Below are positions 46,931 through 57,540 of a stretch of 64,000 bases of DNA, one piece after another. A program made the position numbers and the translations under genes. Position 1 is the stretch's first letter, and each line of letters begins with the position of its first letter. The notes beneath the pieces were generated by a model. The model was given only the letters and a program-made list of their open reading frames with translations. It made no database searches and was not told the origin of the DNA. The DNA is taken from assembly GCA_030533445.1 (NCBI GenBank), contig CM060069.1, forward strand, positions 1,892,756 to 1,956,755, in the 5' to 3' direction. Source of the stretch: Cyprinodon diabolis (Eukaryota > Chordata > Actinopteri > Cyprinodontiformes > Cyprinodontidae).

Positions 46931-47550
46931 GTATGATCCAATAACATCTCTCAGAAGACAATGCTGCCCCCAACAGCTAATGGTGCATTCACACCGGAGG
47001 CTTATACAAACCGAGCGGAGATGCGTCCGTCGGGGAACTCCACGCGGTGAGAGCATTCACTGCCCCTCCCTCACCTGCTGCTTCTAGATAGAGCTAAGGT
47101 GAAGCAGCACCGCATGGAGAGAGAGGAGCGGTGATCGCTGAAGAGGAAACCACCTGAACTTTTCTATGAAATCGCAACACGGCAGCCAATCAGGCAGAAG
47201 CTTTTTTAATTTAAAATGGAATCCAGAGAAAATAATTTTAACAAAGGTAGAAATAATTTAGGTGGTTTTAGAAAAAGACGTTTTTATTTAGTCCTAGAAT
47301 GACTGTTCATCATCCTCACTCACCTCCAGCACAGAGCCTGGTGCACACTGCCCAGCATCGGGGCTTTCTGAGGGGGGAGATTTATAAGGAAGTCCCGCAG
47401 AATCTGACCGTATCAGAGCTGAATCTGGATAAACCAAGGTGGATCTTTTTTCAGAGTTTTTGGGAATTTCCCCCCCCAAAAAATGGTATCCTTAAGGTGA
47501 TTCAAATGTTTTTTTTTAATAAGGAACAATTCAGGAGCAGTGCATGACGT
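46931..47550. other. Unassigned sequence
   Basis: The block around 46980-47060 (ggtgcattcacaccgg) has the look of a DNA-transposon subterminal region, but no matching other end was found. No gene. Confidence 0.4.
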
Positions 47551-47922
47551 CAAAGGTATAGTGGAAGATTTTCACAACTTTTTGAAAAGACCCGCCCTCT
47601 CCACAAAAAAAGCACATGCACCACCCTGTCCCCTCTGCTGAGAGGGAACACCTGTTAAATGTGTGTCAGAGCGTGCACGAGCCCATTTCTCCTCGTGCAC
47701 ACTCTGTCTAAAAGTTGCTGTTTGCATGGCTCATACAAGCGTACTTTCCAAAAGAAGATTTGCAATTTTTTCACTATGTCAAACCCTCCACAGGTAAGTG
47801 AAAATGGAGATGAGCAGGCAGGACGGCCTTCTGTAAACACACCATCAGAATGATTGACAATTAGGGGGACCACTTATTTAAATGATCCACCTGGAAAAAG
47901 AACATCCTTCACTATACCTTTA
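47551..47922. mobile_element. MITE with ~18-bp terminal inverted repeats
   Basis: The left end caaaggtatagtggaaga and right end tccttcactataccttta are inverted to each other with three mismatches. No flanking duplication is clear. Inside, near 47776, atgtcaaaccctccacag is followed by gtaagtg, a perfect-looking splice donor, so it may be derived from an autonomous parent that had a first coding exon here. Confidence 0.65.
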
Positions 47923-48886
47923 CGGTTAACCTGTGCTTTTACTCTGAAATGTGACAGGAAATGCCAATGGGTTGCCAGGGGTAACGGTAGGTCCAAAGCA
48001 GAATGTCTGGAAGGCTGGTGATTAATTAAATATTAAACAATCATTCCAGCCACTAAACAAGGTCAACATGCCCAATGTTAAATTCAGGAATGTGATGTTA
48101 TGCAATAACTTTATATCAGGAAACGAGCGCAGCGCTAACGTCTGCTGGGATGGTGATGTCATCGCCCGTAATTAAAGAATAATTCTGTCTGAAAAACCAA
48201 ATTAGTACAAATGATAATTTTACCTGTAGAAATGAAGCAGCACTAAAAAAGTAGGGTAGATCATTTTGATTCAATTCAGAGCTTCATGGAGGGAGAGTTG
48301 ATCTCTGGATGACTTAAAGTGTAAAACACAAAAGGCATCTGAGTGACAGAGGTTAAGTCAATTCATGGCTGACCAGCTGCTACCCGTTACCTTTACCACA
48401 CCCATGTACCCCCAGTTACATCAATGCTGTAACATTAAATGTTGAAAAAACTGCAGCTAACAATCTTCGTGTTCCAAGCATAATCTGAATCTTTTTTCTT
48501 TAATTGTTTTGTACTTTTAGCAGTGATGAGATTTCCATGATATCTCAATGAGGATAATAAATAAAGTCTGTTTTTTGCTTAACCATAGGGAGAAATGAAG
48601 AATACTGAAATATATTCGTATAAAGAATATTATTCTGCTCCTTTGATTTGAGCGGAACGACGTGAAGCTAATTGAAAAGCACAGAGCTTCCTGCTTTGCA
48701 ACACTTTCTGTTAAACAGTCCAGTTACACGGAGAATTTAGCATTTAGACGTAGAGGTTTTCTTTATTTCTTAGGTTTTGGGATGTAGAGATCTTTCCATT
48801 TTGTTCTGGTCTATGTTCATCTAATAATTGTTGAAATTAATGGTGCATACATGTCTATTCTTTGGGTCATATTTAAGTGATTTTGC
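47923..48886. other. Unassigned AT-rich sequence
   Basis: No gene or repeat recognised. Confidence 0.4.
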
Positions 48887-49377
48887 AGATTTTGTCATGA
48901 CTCTGCACTTTTCAAATTGTTCTGAGACTTTAGATCCTACTTTAACTCTAAAGTTTCTGTTAAAAAATCTAGAACCCAATTATAAAATCTACCTCTAATT
49001 CCAATCATCTTTAATTTAATTAATAATCCTTCCCACCACATTGAATCATTAGCCTTTTCTATATCTAATAAAACAATGTTCATTATTTCTTTCATTTAAA
49101 TTCTTTTTCCATCTCATTACTTACTTTCAGCGCAGCATCCATGGTAGAACGTCCTTTTCTAAACCCACGTTGATATGCTGCAGATATTCCTTGTTTCTTT
49201 CAGTCTTCTAACTAGTATTTTTATTTTACATAAATGCGATATTAGGGCAATAGATCTATAATTTCCACCACTGTTAGGATTTTTCCCAGGCTTATTAAAT
49301 GGCAATATTAACACACTTTTCCACCTTTTTGGCATTTTACCTTCTTTCCAAATTTTATTAAATAAATGTAATTTCAT
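48887..49377 (-). pseudogene. I/Nimb-like retrotransposon: partial reverse transcriptase
   Basis: The minus frame at 49377-49159 reads LFNKIWKEGKMPKRWKSVLI, KPGKNP then NYRSIALISHLCKI, the RT N-terminal region. After frameshifts, minus-strand codons still give a FRKGRSTMDAALKVSNE-like region and the start of motif A (the DIEKA region, frameshifted), ending at 48887 before the catalytic YADD box. It is the C-terminal remnant of the element whose other parts are at 49378-50763, 51256-52013 and 55720-56055. Confidence 0.8.
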
Positions 49378-50763
49378 CCAATTTCTCAGGTCATTTCTGA
49401 GGCATCATATAACTTAACTTAACTTCTCCTGTTATTTCTGATACCCTTTAACACAATTTTTGCTTAATTCATATTGATTTCTGCATCTAATGCATTTTCC
49501 TCACGTTCTTTGTGAATAAATATTTCTCTATTTTCAACTATTATCTTCTCCATATTCTGTCTATGATTATTATCTAAATGGTTCCCATTATGCAAACTGG
49601 CAAACTTCTTTCCCAAACCATTAGCTTTTTCTTTATCTGTTATTGCAATTATTCCATCATCCTCTAATTGTGGTATTTTAACAAATACTTTAGTTTCACT
49701 CATGTTCTTTAACATTGTCCAAACCTCTGCTATTTTAACTTCACCTCCTATTGTAGAACAATAACTTCTCCATGCATTTCTCTTACAGTTTTTATAACTC
49801 TACGAACTTTTGCTCTGATCCTCTGATAATTAATCAAATTTTCTTGACTCAGATTTTTCTTTAACATCCTAAATGCTTTATTAGGTTCTTTAACTTCTTT
49901 TCTACATTCATCGTTCCCCCAGGTATTGTTTCTTTTTGCTTTCTCCCAACTGATGTATATGGTAAACTATTTAATGCTGCATTTAAAATGATCTGAGTGA
50001 TTTTAGAAGAACATTCCTCAACATCTTCCTTCATTGAAATTTATTCTACTGATTTGTTACATATTTCTTTGAATTTTTCCCAATCTGCTTTTTTAAACTT
50101 CCATTTCTTCTAAATAGGCCCTTCTTGTACATCTATTTTAACATTAACAGAAAATATTATCGGCTAATGATCACTTCCGATACTTGTGCTTTCCTACAGA
50201 TTCCACTCACATGAACCTGCCAGATTATCTGATACTATAGTGAGATCGATACGTGTGATCGTGTTACAATGAATATCTATTCTAGTTCCTTTTCTATTAT
50301 TTATACATTCTAGTTTTCTAACATCTATTAAATCTTCTACTACTCCTCCATTACTATCTGACTATTATGTTCATTAAAATCTCCACACCATATTTATTTC
50401 CTATTTCCTATTCATATGTTTTCTAATGTTAATGGTTTACAAGCGTTATATAGATTAATTACCGTTAATTTTTTATCTGTTTTATATACTTTAATTATTA
50501 CACATTCTATTTCTGTTGAATTTATTATTAGTTGTGTTTCTCGTACACAAAAAACATCAGGTTTAACTTGGGAATCTATCACATACTTTTTAAGCTCTTG
50601 TCCATTTGCAATCAAACTTCTGGCGTTCCATTGTAAGAGTTGTAGTACGGTTCTAAGTTTAATTAGACGCTCCATCGTTGTTGATACTCAGCATTGCATG
50701 AATATCTTCAGCTTTAATGTCTTTGATATCTAGAAACTCTACGGCAGCTTCTATTACTGTAAC
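49378..50763 (-). pseudogene. I/Nimb-like retrotransposon: ORF1 end, APE endonuclease, linker
   Basis: Read on minus, 50763 to about 50680 encodes the ORF1 tail (EAAVEFLDIKDIKAEDIHAM-like). From 50675 comes the APE endonuclease start LLQWNARSLIANGQELKKY, with KPDVFCVRETQ at the catalytic Glu. A deletion follows, then the C-terminal EN motifs WCGDFNEHNS and GSDH (about 50160-50390) with stops between. 49464-49715 is the EN-RT linker, with no known fold. It is disabled by several stops and frameshifts. Confidence 0.8.
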
Positions 50764-51255
50764 AATTCAATTCAATTCAGTTTATTTATATAGCGCCAAA
50801 TTCACAACACATGTCATCTCAAGGCACTTTACAGTTCAACCAGATCATACAGTCAAATTGATACAAAGTTTTCTATCTAAGGAAAACCAGTTGATTGCAT
50901 TGACTCATTGACTCAAATACAATCCCTCACACTAAGCATGCTTGTAGCGACAGTGGAGAGGAAAAACTCCCTTTTAACAGGAAGAAACCTCCAGCAGAAC
51001 CAGGCTCAGTGTGAGCGGCCATCTGCCAAGGCCGACTGGGGTTCAAGGAGACAGAAGCAGAGATACAAAAAGCAGCTGTAAAAGGCGGCCCCGTCCAGGA
51101 AACACACAGCCAGGCAGACGAGCTCCAAGGCAGCTCCCATGTCAGAGGATGAAGAGAGCACATCCACCCAGCCACGGCCAGAGAAACAGGACCACACTGG
51201 AAGACAGGCCGATCTCCAACATCTACAAACAAGGGTGTTGATGGAAGCAACATGA
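50764..51255 (-). mobile_element. 5'-truncated L2 3' UTR inserted in the I-like ORF1
   Basis: 492 bp of inverted L2 tail ending in (caatt)n, flanked by tgtaac duplications (50758-50763 and 51256-51261). On the minus strand the I-like coding sequence reads FICKVIKVT before it and continues EAAVEFLDI after it, so the insertion split an ORF1. No coding capacity. Confidence 0.9.
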
Positions 51256-52013
51256 TGTAACTTTGATGACTTTGCATATGAAAGCTATAAAGGCCTTCTT
51301 TTCTGCAATCATTAAACTTTCTTCCATGATGCACTCATGACTACATGTCTGCTGTGAACCTGTGTTCTTTCTCTCCTTGTGTGTATTCTCTGGGTACTCC
51401 TTCTTCCTGCCTCGTTCCATCATTTAATTCATATTCTGTTTTGTTCCATGGCACCAACGTTTCCTACAGCCTCTGCATAACGCACTTTGTTTAACATTTT
51501 ATATTTCTGCACTTCTTTAGCTTGTTTCTGAACCTCACATCCACCGTAAGTAGCACTATGCTCTCCCCACAATTACAGCATTTTAGTTTAATTTAGCATC
51601 CTTATTGCATACTCGTCTTCTCCCCACATTTTACACATCTTTGCCTCCATTTACACTGTTTCACTGTGTGTCCCATCCTTTGGCATTTAAAGCATCTCAA
51701 AGGTTGAAGAATATATTCCCTAACTTTATAGTTTATCCATCCATTTTTCTCTTCTGGAGGCATTGTTTTTTCTGCTATCTGTTTTAATACCATCTCTGTT
51801 TGTTTGGAGTCTTTTGACCTCTGTAACTTTCCCACCTTGTCTTTCTTTCTTCAGTTCTTCCATGGATATTCTAAAGGGACGTTCGAAATGACTCCTCTTC
51901 ATCTAGCTGCCATTCAGGGATGTGTACTTTCATTTTTTTCTCCTTCATTTTTAACATAATTTCTTTTTGTTTTTTACTTACTGCTCAGATCAAGATTCTT
52001 CCTTTTTCCTTTT
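51256..52013 (-). pseudogene. I/Nimb-like retrotransposon: ORF1 zinc-knuckle region
   Basis: The minus frame at 51835-51602 includes CFKCQRMGHTVKQC, a CX2CX4HX4C zinc knuckle, followed by CVKCGE and then, in a shifted frame, CCNCGES, as in the multi-knuckle nucleic-acid-binding ORF1 proteins of I-type LINEs. Further on, minus-strand codons read KKAFIAFICKVIKVT before the L2 insertion. Stops and frameshifts make it inactive. It is flanked by L2 insertions on both sides. Confidence 0.82.
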
Positions 52014-52740
52014 CAATTCAATTCAATTCAGTTTATTTATATAGTGCCAAATTCACAACACATGTCATCTCAAGGCACTTTACAGTTCAACCAGATCATA
52101 CAGTCAAATTGATACAAAGTTTTCTATCTAAGGAAAACCAGTTGATTGCATTGACTCATTGACTCAAATACAATCCCTCACACTAAGCATGCTTGCAGCG
52201 ACAGTGGAGAGGAAAAACTCCCTTTTAACAGGAAGAAACCTCCAGCAGAACCAGGCTCAGTGTGAGCGGCCATCTGCCGAGGCCGACTGGGGTTCAAGGA
52301 GACAGAAGCAGAGACACAAAAAGCAGCTGTAAAAGGCGGCCCCGTCCAGGAAACACACAGCCAGGCAGACGAGCTCCGAGCCAGCTCCCATGTCAGAGGA
52401 TGAAGAGAGCACATCCAGTTAGCCACAGTCAGAGAAACAGGACTACACTGGAAAACAGGCCGATCTCCAACATCTACAAACAAGGGTGTTGATGGAAGCA
52501 GCACAGCTGATGTTTCTTTTCCAGGATGGAGTCACAGCCAAACAGGAACAGACGAGGCAAAGCTACTCTGAGGAAAAGCAGAGAGAGCAGAACGTTAGAG
52601 ATTGAACTAACAGATTCTGCAGAGTGGGAGAATAGAGATAGAATGAAGCAGAATGATGAAAAAGGGGTCCCTATGTCCTCCAGCAGTCTAAGCCTATAGC
52701 AGCAGAACTATAGAGAGAGCTCAGGATAACCTGAGCCACT

Positions 52741-53487
52741 CTAACTAGAAGCTTTATCAAAAAGGAAAGTTTTAAGCCTAGTCTTAAAAGTAGACAGAGT
52801 GTCTGCCTCACGGACTAAAACTGGTAGTTGGTTCCACAGGAGAGGAGCCTGAGAACTAAAAGATCTGCCTCCCATTCTACTTTTAGAAGTTCTAGGAACC
52901 ACTAGTAAACCTGCAGATTGAGAGCGAAGTGCTCTGTTATGAACATCAGGAACAATCAGATCTCTGATATCAGATGGAGCTTGGCCATTTAAGGCTTTAT
53001 ATGTGAGAAGGAGGATTTTAAATTCTATTCTGGATTTAACAGGAAGCCAATGAAGAGAAGCCAGGATAGGAGAGATATGATCTCTCTTTTTCATTTTCAT
53101 CAGAACTCTGGCTGCAGCATTTTGGATCAGCTGAAGGCTTTTAACTACAGTTTGTGGACTTCCTGATAGTAAAGAATTACAATAGTCCAGCCTTGAAGTA
53201 ACAAATGCATGGACTAGTTTCTCAGCATCACCCCTGGACAGGAGATTTCTAATTTCTGCAATATTCCTCAGATGAAAGAAGGAAATTCTAGAAACCTCTT
53301 TGATCTGGGATTTAAATGACAGGTCCTGATCAAAAACAACACCAAGATTTTTTACTTTATTATCTGAAATCAGTTTAATCCCATCCAAATGAAGTGACTG
53401 GCTAATCAGCTTCTTTTTCAGAGACTCTGGTCCAAAGACTATAACTTCTGTTTTGTCTGCATTCAGAAGCAGAAAGTTAAGAGTCAT
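52741..53487 (-). pseudogene. L2 ORF2, thumb and C-terminal part
   Basis: A 248-residue frame beginning MTLNFLLLNADKTEVIVFGP, the segment after the YADD box. It continues with LGVVFDQDLSFKSQI, RLDYCNSLLSG, QNAAARVL, LHWLPVKSRIEFKILLL and APLLWNQLP, and ends FKTRLKTFLFDKASS, the usual C-terminus of the L2 protein. No internal stop. It is separated from the RT part by a frameshift at about 53490-53560, so its ATG is not a real start. Confidence 0.92.
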
Positions 53488-53495
53488 CCAGGTTT

Positions 53496-54668
53496 TTATG
53501 TCTTCAAGACATGCCTGTAATCTATGTAATGGGTTAGCTTCATCTGGATTATAGACAGATATAGCTGGGTATCATCAGCATAACAGTGGAAATTAATCCC
53601 ATGCTGTCTAATAACTCTACCAATTGGGAGCATGTATAAAGTAAAGAGAATTGGTCCTAGCACTGATCCCTGTGGTACTCCACAGGTAACCTTTGAGCAT
53701 GTTGAAGATCTATCATTAACATAAACAAACTGAATTCGATCAGATAGATCAGATTTAAACCAGTCTAGTGCTGTTCCTTTAATTCCAACAAAATATTCAA
53801 GTCTTTCTAAAAGAATATTATGATCAACTGTATCAAATGCAGCACTAAGATCCAACAGGACGAGCACAGATACAAGTCCATTATCTGAGGCCATGAGAAT
53901 ATCATTAGTGACTTTCACCAGAGCTGTTTCAGTGCTATGATGAGCTCTAAAGCCAGACTGAAACTCTTCAAAAAGTTCATTATGGTGTAAGTGGTCGCAA
54001 ACCTGTTTGGCAACTACTTTCTCAAGAATTTTGGATAAGAAAGGAAGATTGGATATAGGTCTATAATTAACCAAGTCATCTGGGTCAAGAGACGGTTTCT
54101 TAAGCAGAGGTTTAATTACAGCAACCTTAAAAGCTTTAGGTACATATCCCTGTAACAGAGATAGATTAATCACATCTAAAATGGAGGAGGAGATCAAAGG
54201 GAATACCTCCTTAAATAACCTGGTTGGAACTGGATCTAAAATCCAAGTTGAAGGCTTAGATGAAGACAATAATTTTGCTAATTCAGAAAGTTCAACTGGA
54301 TCAAAGCAGTCTAAACCCGGTTCAGATTCCATGACTACCTCAGGAACAATCGCGGATAGAGGAGTGCTTATGATCTTATTTTTAATAAGATCAATCTTAT
54401 TTATAAAGAATCCCATAAAATCATTGCTGCTAAGAGCAGGTGGAATGGACGGTTCAACAGAGCTATGGCTCTGGGTGAGTTTGGCAACTGTATTAAAAAG
54501 AAATCTAGGATTATTCTTATTCTTCTCTATTAATGAGGAGAAGTATGCTGCTCTTGCTTTACAAAGGGTCCTCTTATACAGCAGTAAACCATTTTTCCAG
54601 ACTAGGAAGGACTCCCGCAGGCCTGTGGAGCGATATTTTCTCTCCAGTTTCCTAGCATTTTGCTTCAA
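53496..54668 (-). pseudogene. L2 ORF2, reverse transcriptase part
   Basis: A 390-residue frame with the RT core in order: [39 protein letters not shown], motif A as [15 protein letters not shown], then [20 protein letters not shown], then motif [11 protein letters not shown]. All catalytic Asp residues are present. It ends by frameshift just after YLSI. The true frame continues at 53487, and upstream the frame is shifted from the endonuclease part near 54715. Confidence 0.93.
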
Positions 54669-54711
54669 AGTACGCAGCTCTGCATTAAACCAAGGAGCAA
54701 GCTTTCTATTT

Positions 54712-55545
54712 TCAAGTTTTCATTTTCAAGGGAGCTGCGTTGTCTAAGGCAGTACGCAGAGAACTAGCAACCCCATCAACAAAATCATCAACCTGTGAAG
54801 GGGAATAAGCTATGCTTTTGCACTCTGTAGCACTGCTCAGCGACACAGAGGAGAGAGAAAGTAAAGCAGATTCTTTAAAATTTATAACTGCACCATCTGA
54901 TAAAGATCTACTAAAATTGAACCTTCTTTTGGGGGAGGAGAACTCTGTTAAAGTAATCCTGAAGGTTATTAGAAAGTGGTCAGAGAGGACAGGGTTGTGA
55001 GGAAATACTGTTATTTCTTCACATTCTATGCCGTATGTCAGCACAAGATCCAAAGTATGAAGATGAGAATGTGTGGGACTATTCACATTTTGAACAAAGC
55101 CAATAGTGTCTAAGATAGCATTAAAGGCTGCTCTTAAGCTATCGCCTTCAATGTCAGCATGGATGTTAAAATCTCCCACTATGATGACCCTGTCAGTATT
55201 TAATACCAAATCAGAAAGGAACTCTGAAAACTCATCTAAAAATTCAGAGTAAGGACCTGGCGGACGATACAAAGTTACAAAAAGAAGAGGTTTTCTTGCC
55301 TTGAAATTTGGATGAGGGAAATTAAGGGTTAAATGTTCAAAAGAGTTGTAGGTATTAACTGTTTTGGGAGTAATCAGTAAGTCAGACTGGAAGATTGTTG
55401 CTACTCCTCCTCCTCGCCCAGAACTTCTGGGGATGTGAAAATTTAAATAGCTTGAAGGAGTTGCCTCATTTATGCTCACATAATCCTCTTGCTGCAGCCA
55501 GGTTTCTGTGAGGCAACATAAGTCAATGTGATTATCACAAATCAA
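54712..55545 (-). pseudogene. L2 ORF2, APE-type endonuclease part
   Basis: A 277-residue frame from an internal Met. In the same frame the coding sequence extends upstream to about 55640 and includes [11 protein letters not shown] (EN motif 1). It shows LCCLTETWL with the catalytic Glu, [26 protein letters not shown], then [15 protein letters not shown] and LSDHFLITF with the catalytic Asp and His. It stops at 54712 by a frameshift before [15 protein letters not shown]. Confidence 0.92.
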
Positions 55546-55719
55546 GTCATTAACTAGCAGACTTTTAGAGGAAAGAGATCTTATGTTAAACAGACCACAT
55601 TTAATTGTTTTAACTTTTTCCCCAATTGGAGTTATTTTGATTTTAATTAGATTATCATGATTTACTCCTTTGGGAATCTTTGCTAATTTATTAGATTTTG
55701 GTCGTGGGCAAGACCATTG

Positions 55720-56055
55720 CTTTAGTGATTAGAACAGGATGAAAATGTCCCTTGTCGCTGCTAAGCGTAACTATAGCTTTCCATTCTTCCTGTTTTCTTT
55801 CCTTGTGGCTACGGCTATCATCAACTTTAGCTTGAATCTTTTTAGCATTTTCACTTCCAACCATGATTTCTTTCTTGCCGTTTTGGTTTGACTTATCTCC
55901 ATATCGGAAGGCCATTCATCATTATGATCCCAATCAGAACTACGGCCCATTGCTTCACTCACGGTATAGCTGGTTGCAATCTGCTTCGTCCAAATAACTT
56001 TCTTCAAATCTCCCGCCAATGTCTTCCGCGTCTCTCTCCTCTGAGCCAACTCCTA
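55720..56055 (-). pseudogene. I/Nimb-like retrotransposon: ORF1 N-terminal remnant
   Basis: Minus-strand frames (MAQRRETRKTLAGDLK from 56049, shifting to another frame near 55850) end in [16 protein letters not shown], where the L2 cuts in. This corresponds to the N-terminal part of the ORF1 protein whose zinc knuckles lie at 51602-51835. The original start cannot be fixed. It is bounded on the right by LTR sequence. Confidence 0.65.
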
Positions 56056-56065
56056 CCAACACCAA

Positions 56066-56197
56066 ATGCTCAGGCTGAACAGAATATAAACCAAAGGAAC
56101 AGGTGAGAGGAATAAATGATAATGGCAGCAGGGAGGGAAAACCGGCAGCTGAAAGAAATAATCAATTAAGGGAGAGCAATCAGGCCAGATCATGACA
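56066..56197 (-). mobile_element. LTR-2 terminal fragment
   Basis: Matches 17255-17388 (aatgctcaggctgaac, caggtgagagga, agggagggaaaa, caggccagatcatgaca) and ends in the same catgaca terminus. The rest of the LTR is absent on the left. Confidence 0.85.
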
Positions 56198-56384
56198 CTT
56201 TGCTTGAGATCAGGAGGAAAAAGATGGCAATGATTTTGGCTGTGGTTGAAGAAAATGTTTGCTTTGATAAATAATAATAATAATAATTGAACTGTATTGA
56301 TCTCACATTGGAGAAATTTACCTCTGCATTCAATTCATCACCTTTGGGAGCAGTGGGCTGCCATTGTGCGGCGCCCGGGGAGCA
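56198..56384. repeat. Teleost interspersed repeat D, left part
   Basis: Includes a (taa)n microsatellite at about 56270-56288, then attgatctcacattggagaa, tttacctctgcattc and ggcgcccggggagca. This order is common in teleost repeats. It is interrupted at 56385 and continues at 57435 with ttgtggggttaagggtcttg. Confidence 0.75.
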
Positions 56385-57434
56385 CACTGGAAAAAATCAA
56401 AAGTCATTTTTTTCTGAAAATAAGTGCATAAGAGACATTTTGCCAATGGAACAAGACAATTTACATTTAAAATAAGAAAAAAAAAAACAATTGCATTGTG
56501 CTATTTCAAGTTCATTTAAGAAAAAAACATTAAAACTAAAAACACTCATTCCATTGGAAAACTATCTCATTTACCTGATCAAATTAAGTGTAACTACACT
56601 TAATGTGATAGGGTGAACCAGGAAGTAGGAAGTGGGGGGTGGAGCTTAGTCTTTAAAAGCCAGAGGGAGGCAAATGGGCCTCCACAGTTACTCCACATGG
56701 GTGTAGAGGGCAACTGGCAGCCATTACACTCCAGCTTTTAGGCCAAATCTGGGTTTGGTGCACAGACAAGAAAGTAAAAAGATGCAATATGTTTGCCATA
56801 AAAGCAGTGCAGCCAATAATGACCACATCCTCTTAGGTCCAAGCAATAGTACCAGTCATCAGTCCTGGGAAAGTGTGTTTCCCACCTTACTTGATGAAAG
56901 GTCCTATCACCTGCTGGCCTCCAGAACTAGGAGAGTTGTTTTGTTGGATGTTAATAAAGGGAACTTTTAAATAGTGATGCTGCTGAGCCGCCATCCACTG
57001 TTTTTTCCCTTGGTTAAAGTTTAGGCTGTACATTAGTTGTTTGGGCCTGCATAGACTTTTTTTGGACTGTGTCAAATTGGATTGACTTAGCGGCACCTTT
57101 GCATGTTTTGTTTGGTTTTTATTTGGGCTTTGTTTGGCCGTGTCATATTGATTTTATTGGTGTTTCCCAACTGTATATTTATTATTGCTATTTGTACAAC
57201 CCCAATTCAGCCAATTTAATACTTGTCCTGTTTTAAATGCAGCCCATCAATCAACTCTGTTGCCACATATTATATTTTTATATAAGATTTTAGAACAACT
57301 AATAATGATGCTTTTATATTTCTGCAAATAAACGTACAAATATTTTATTACTAATTAAGTCTCTTTAAACTTCATTTTACACTTGGTCACATTAATTTAA
57401 GAAAATTGCACTTATTTCTAGATTTTTTCCAGTG
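56385..57434. mobile_element. CACTA-like element in repeat D
   Basis: Starts cactggaaaaaatc and ends gattttttccagtg, a perfect 14-bp inverted repeat with CACTG termini. Host DNA duplication is at most 2 bp (ca). It is 1050 bp with no transposase; the interior has tctcatttacctgatcaaat-type AT-rich subterminal DNA and a GC-richer middle (56610-57000) with no known domain. The short flanking duplication and CACTG end fit CACTA/EnSpm better than hAT. Confidence 0.75.
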
Positions 57435-57540
57435 CATTGTGGGGTTAAGGGTCTTGCTCAGTCTGTGGGAGCGGGACTTCAACTCAGAACCTCAGGATTC
57501 CAAGCTTTATGCCCTGAGCCACTCCGCTTCATCAGACCAG
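57435..57540. repeat. Teleost interspersed repeat D, right part
   Basis: Continues repeat D: ggggttaagggtcttgctca, gggacttcaactcagaacct, ctgagccactccgc. Confidence 0.7.

Larger units (their letters stand above)
52014..55719 (-). mobile_element. Nearly complete L2 LINE nested in an I-like element
   Basis: A 3.7-kb L2-clade element in minus orientation. Its tail (caatt)n is at 52014-52030, its 3' UTR is 52014-52740 and its coding part is 52741-55640. It ends at about 55719, where I-like ORF1 sequence resumes; the flanks cttta / ctttt give at most a weak duplication. It is not active as it stands, having two frameshifts (near 54715 and 53550). It is the best-preserved LINE here and defines the tails seen at 8570, 16280, 24997, 40195, 46613 and 50764. 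Confidence 0.93.

Noticed and set aside
54181..54747. 188-residue plus-strand frame
   Set aside because: Antisense shadow of the L2 reverse transcriptase and endonuclease region.
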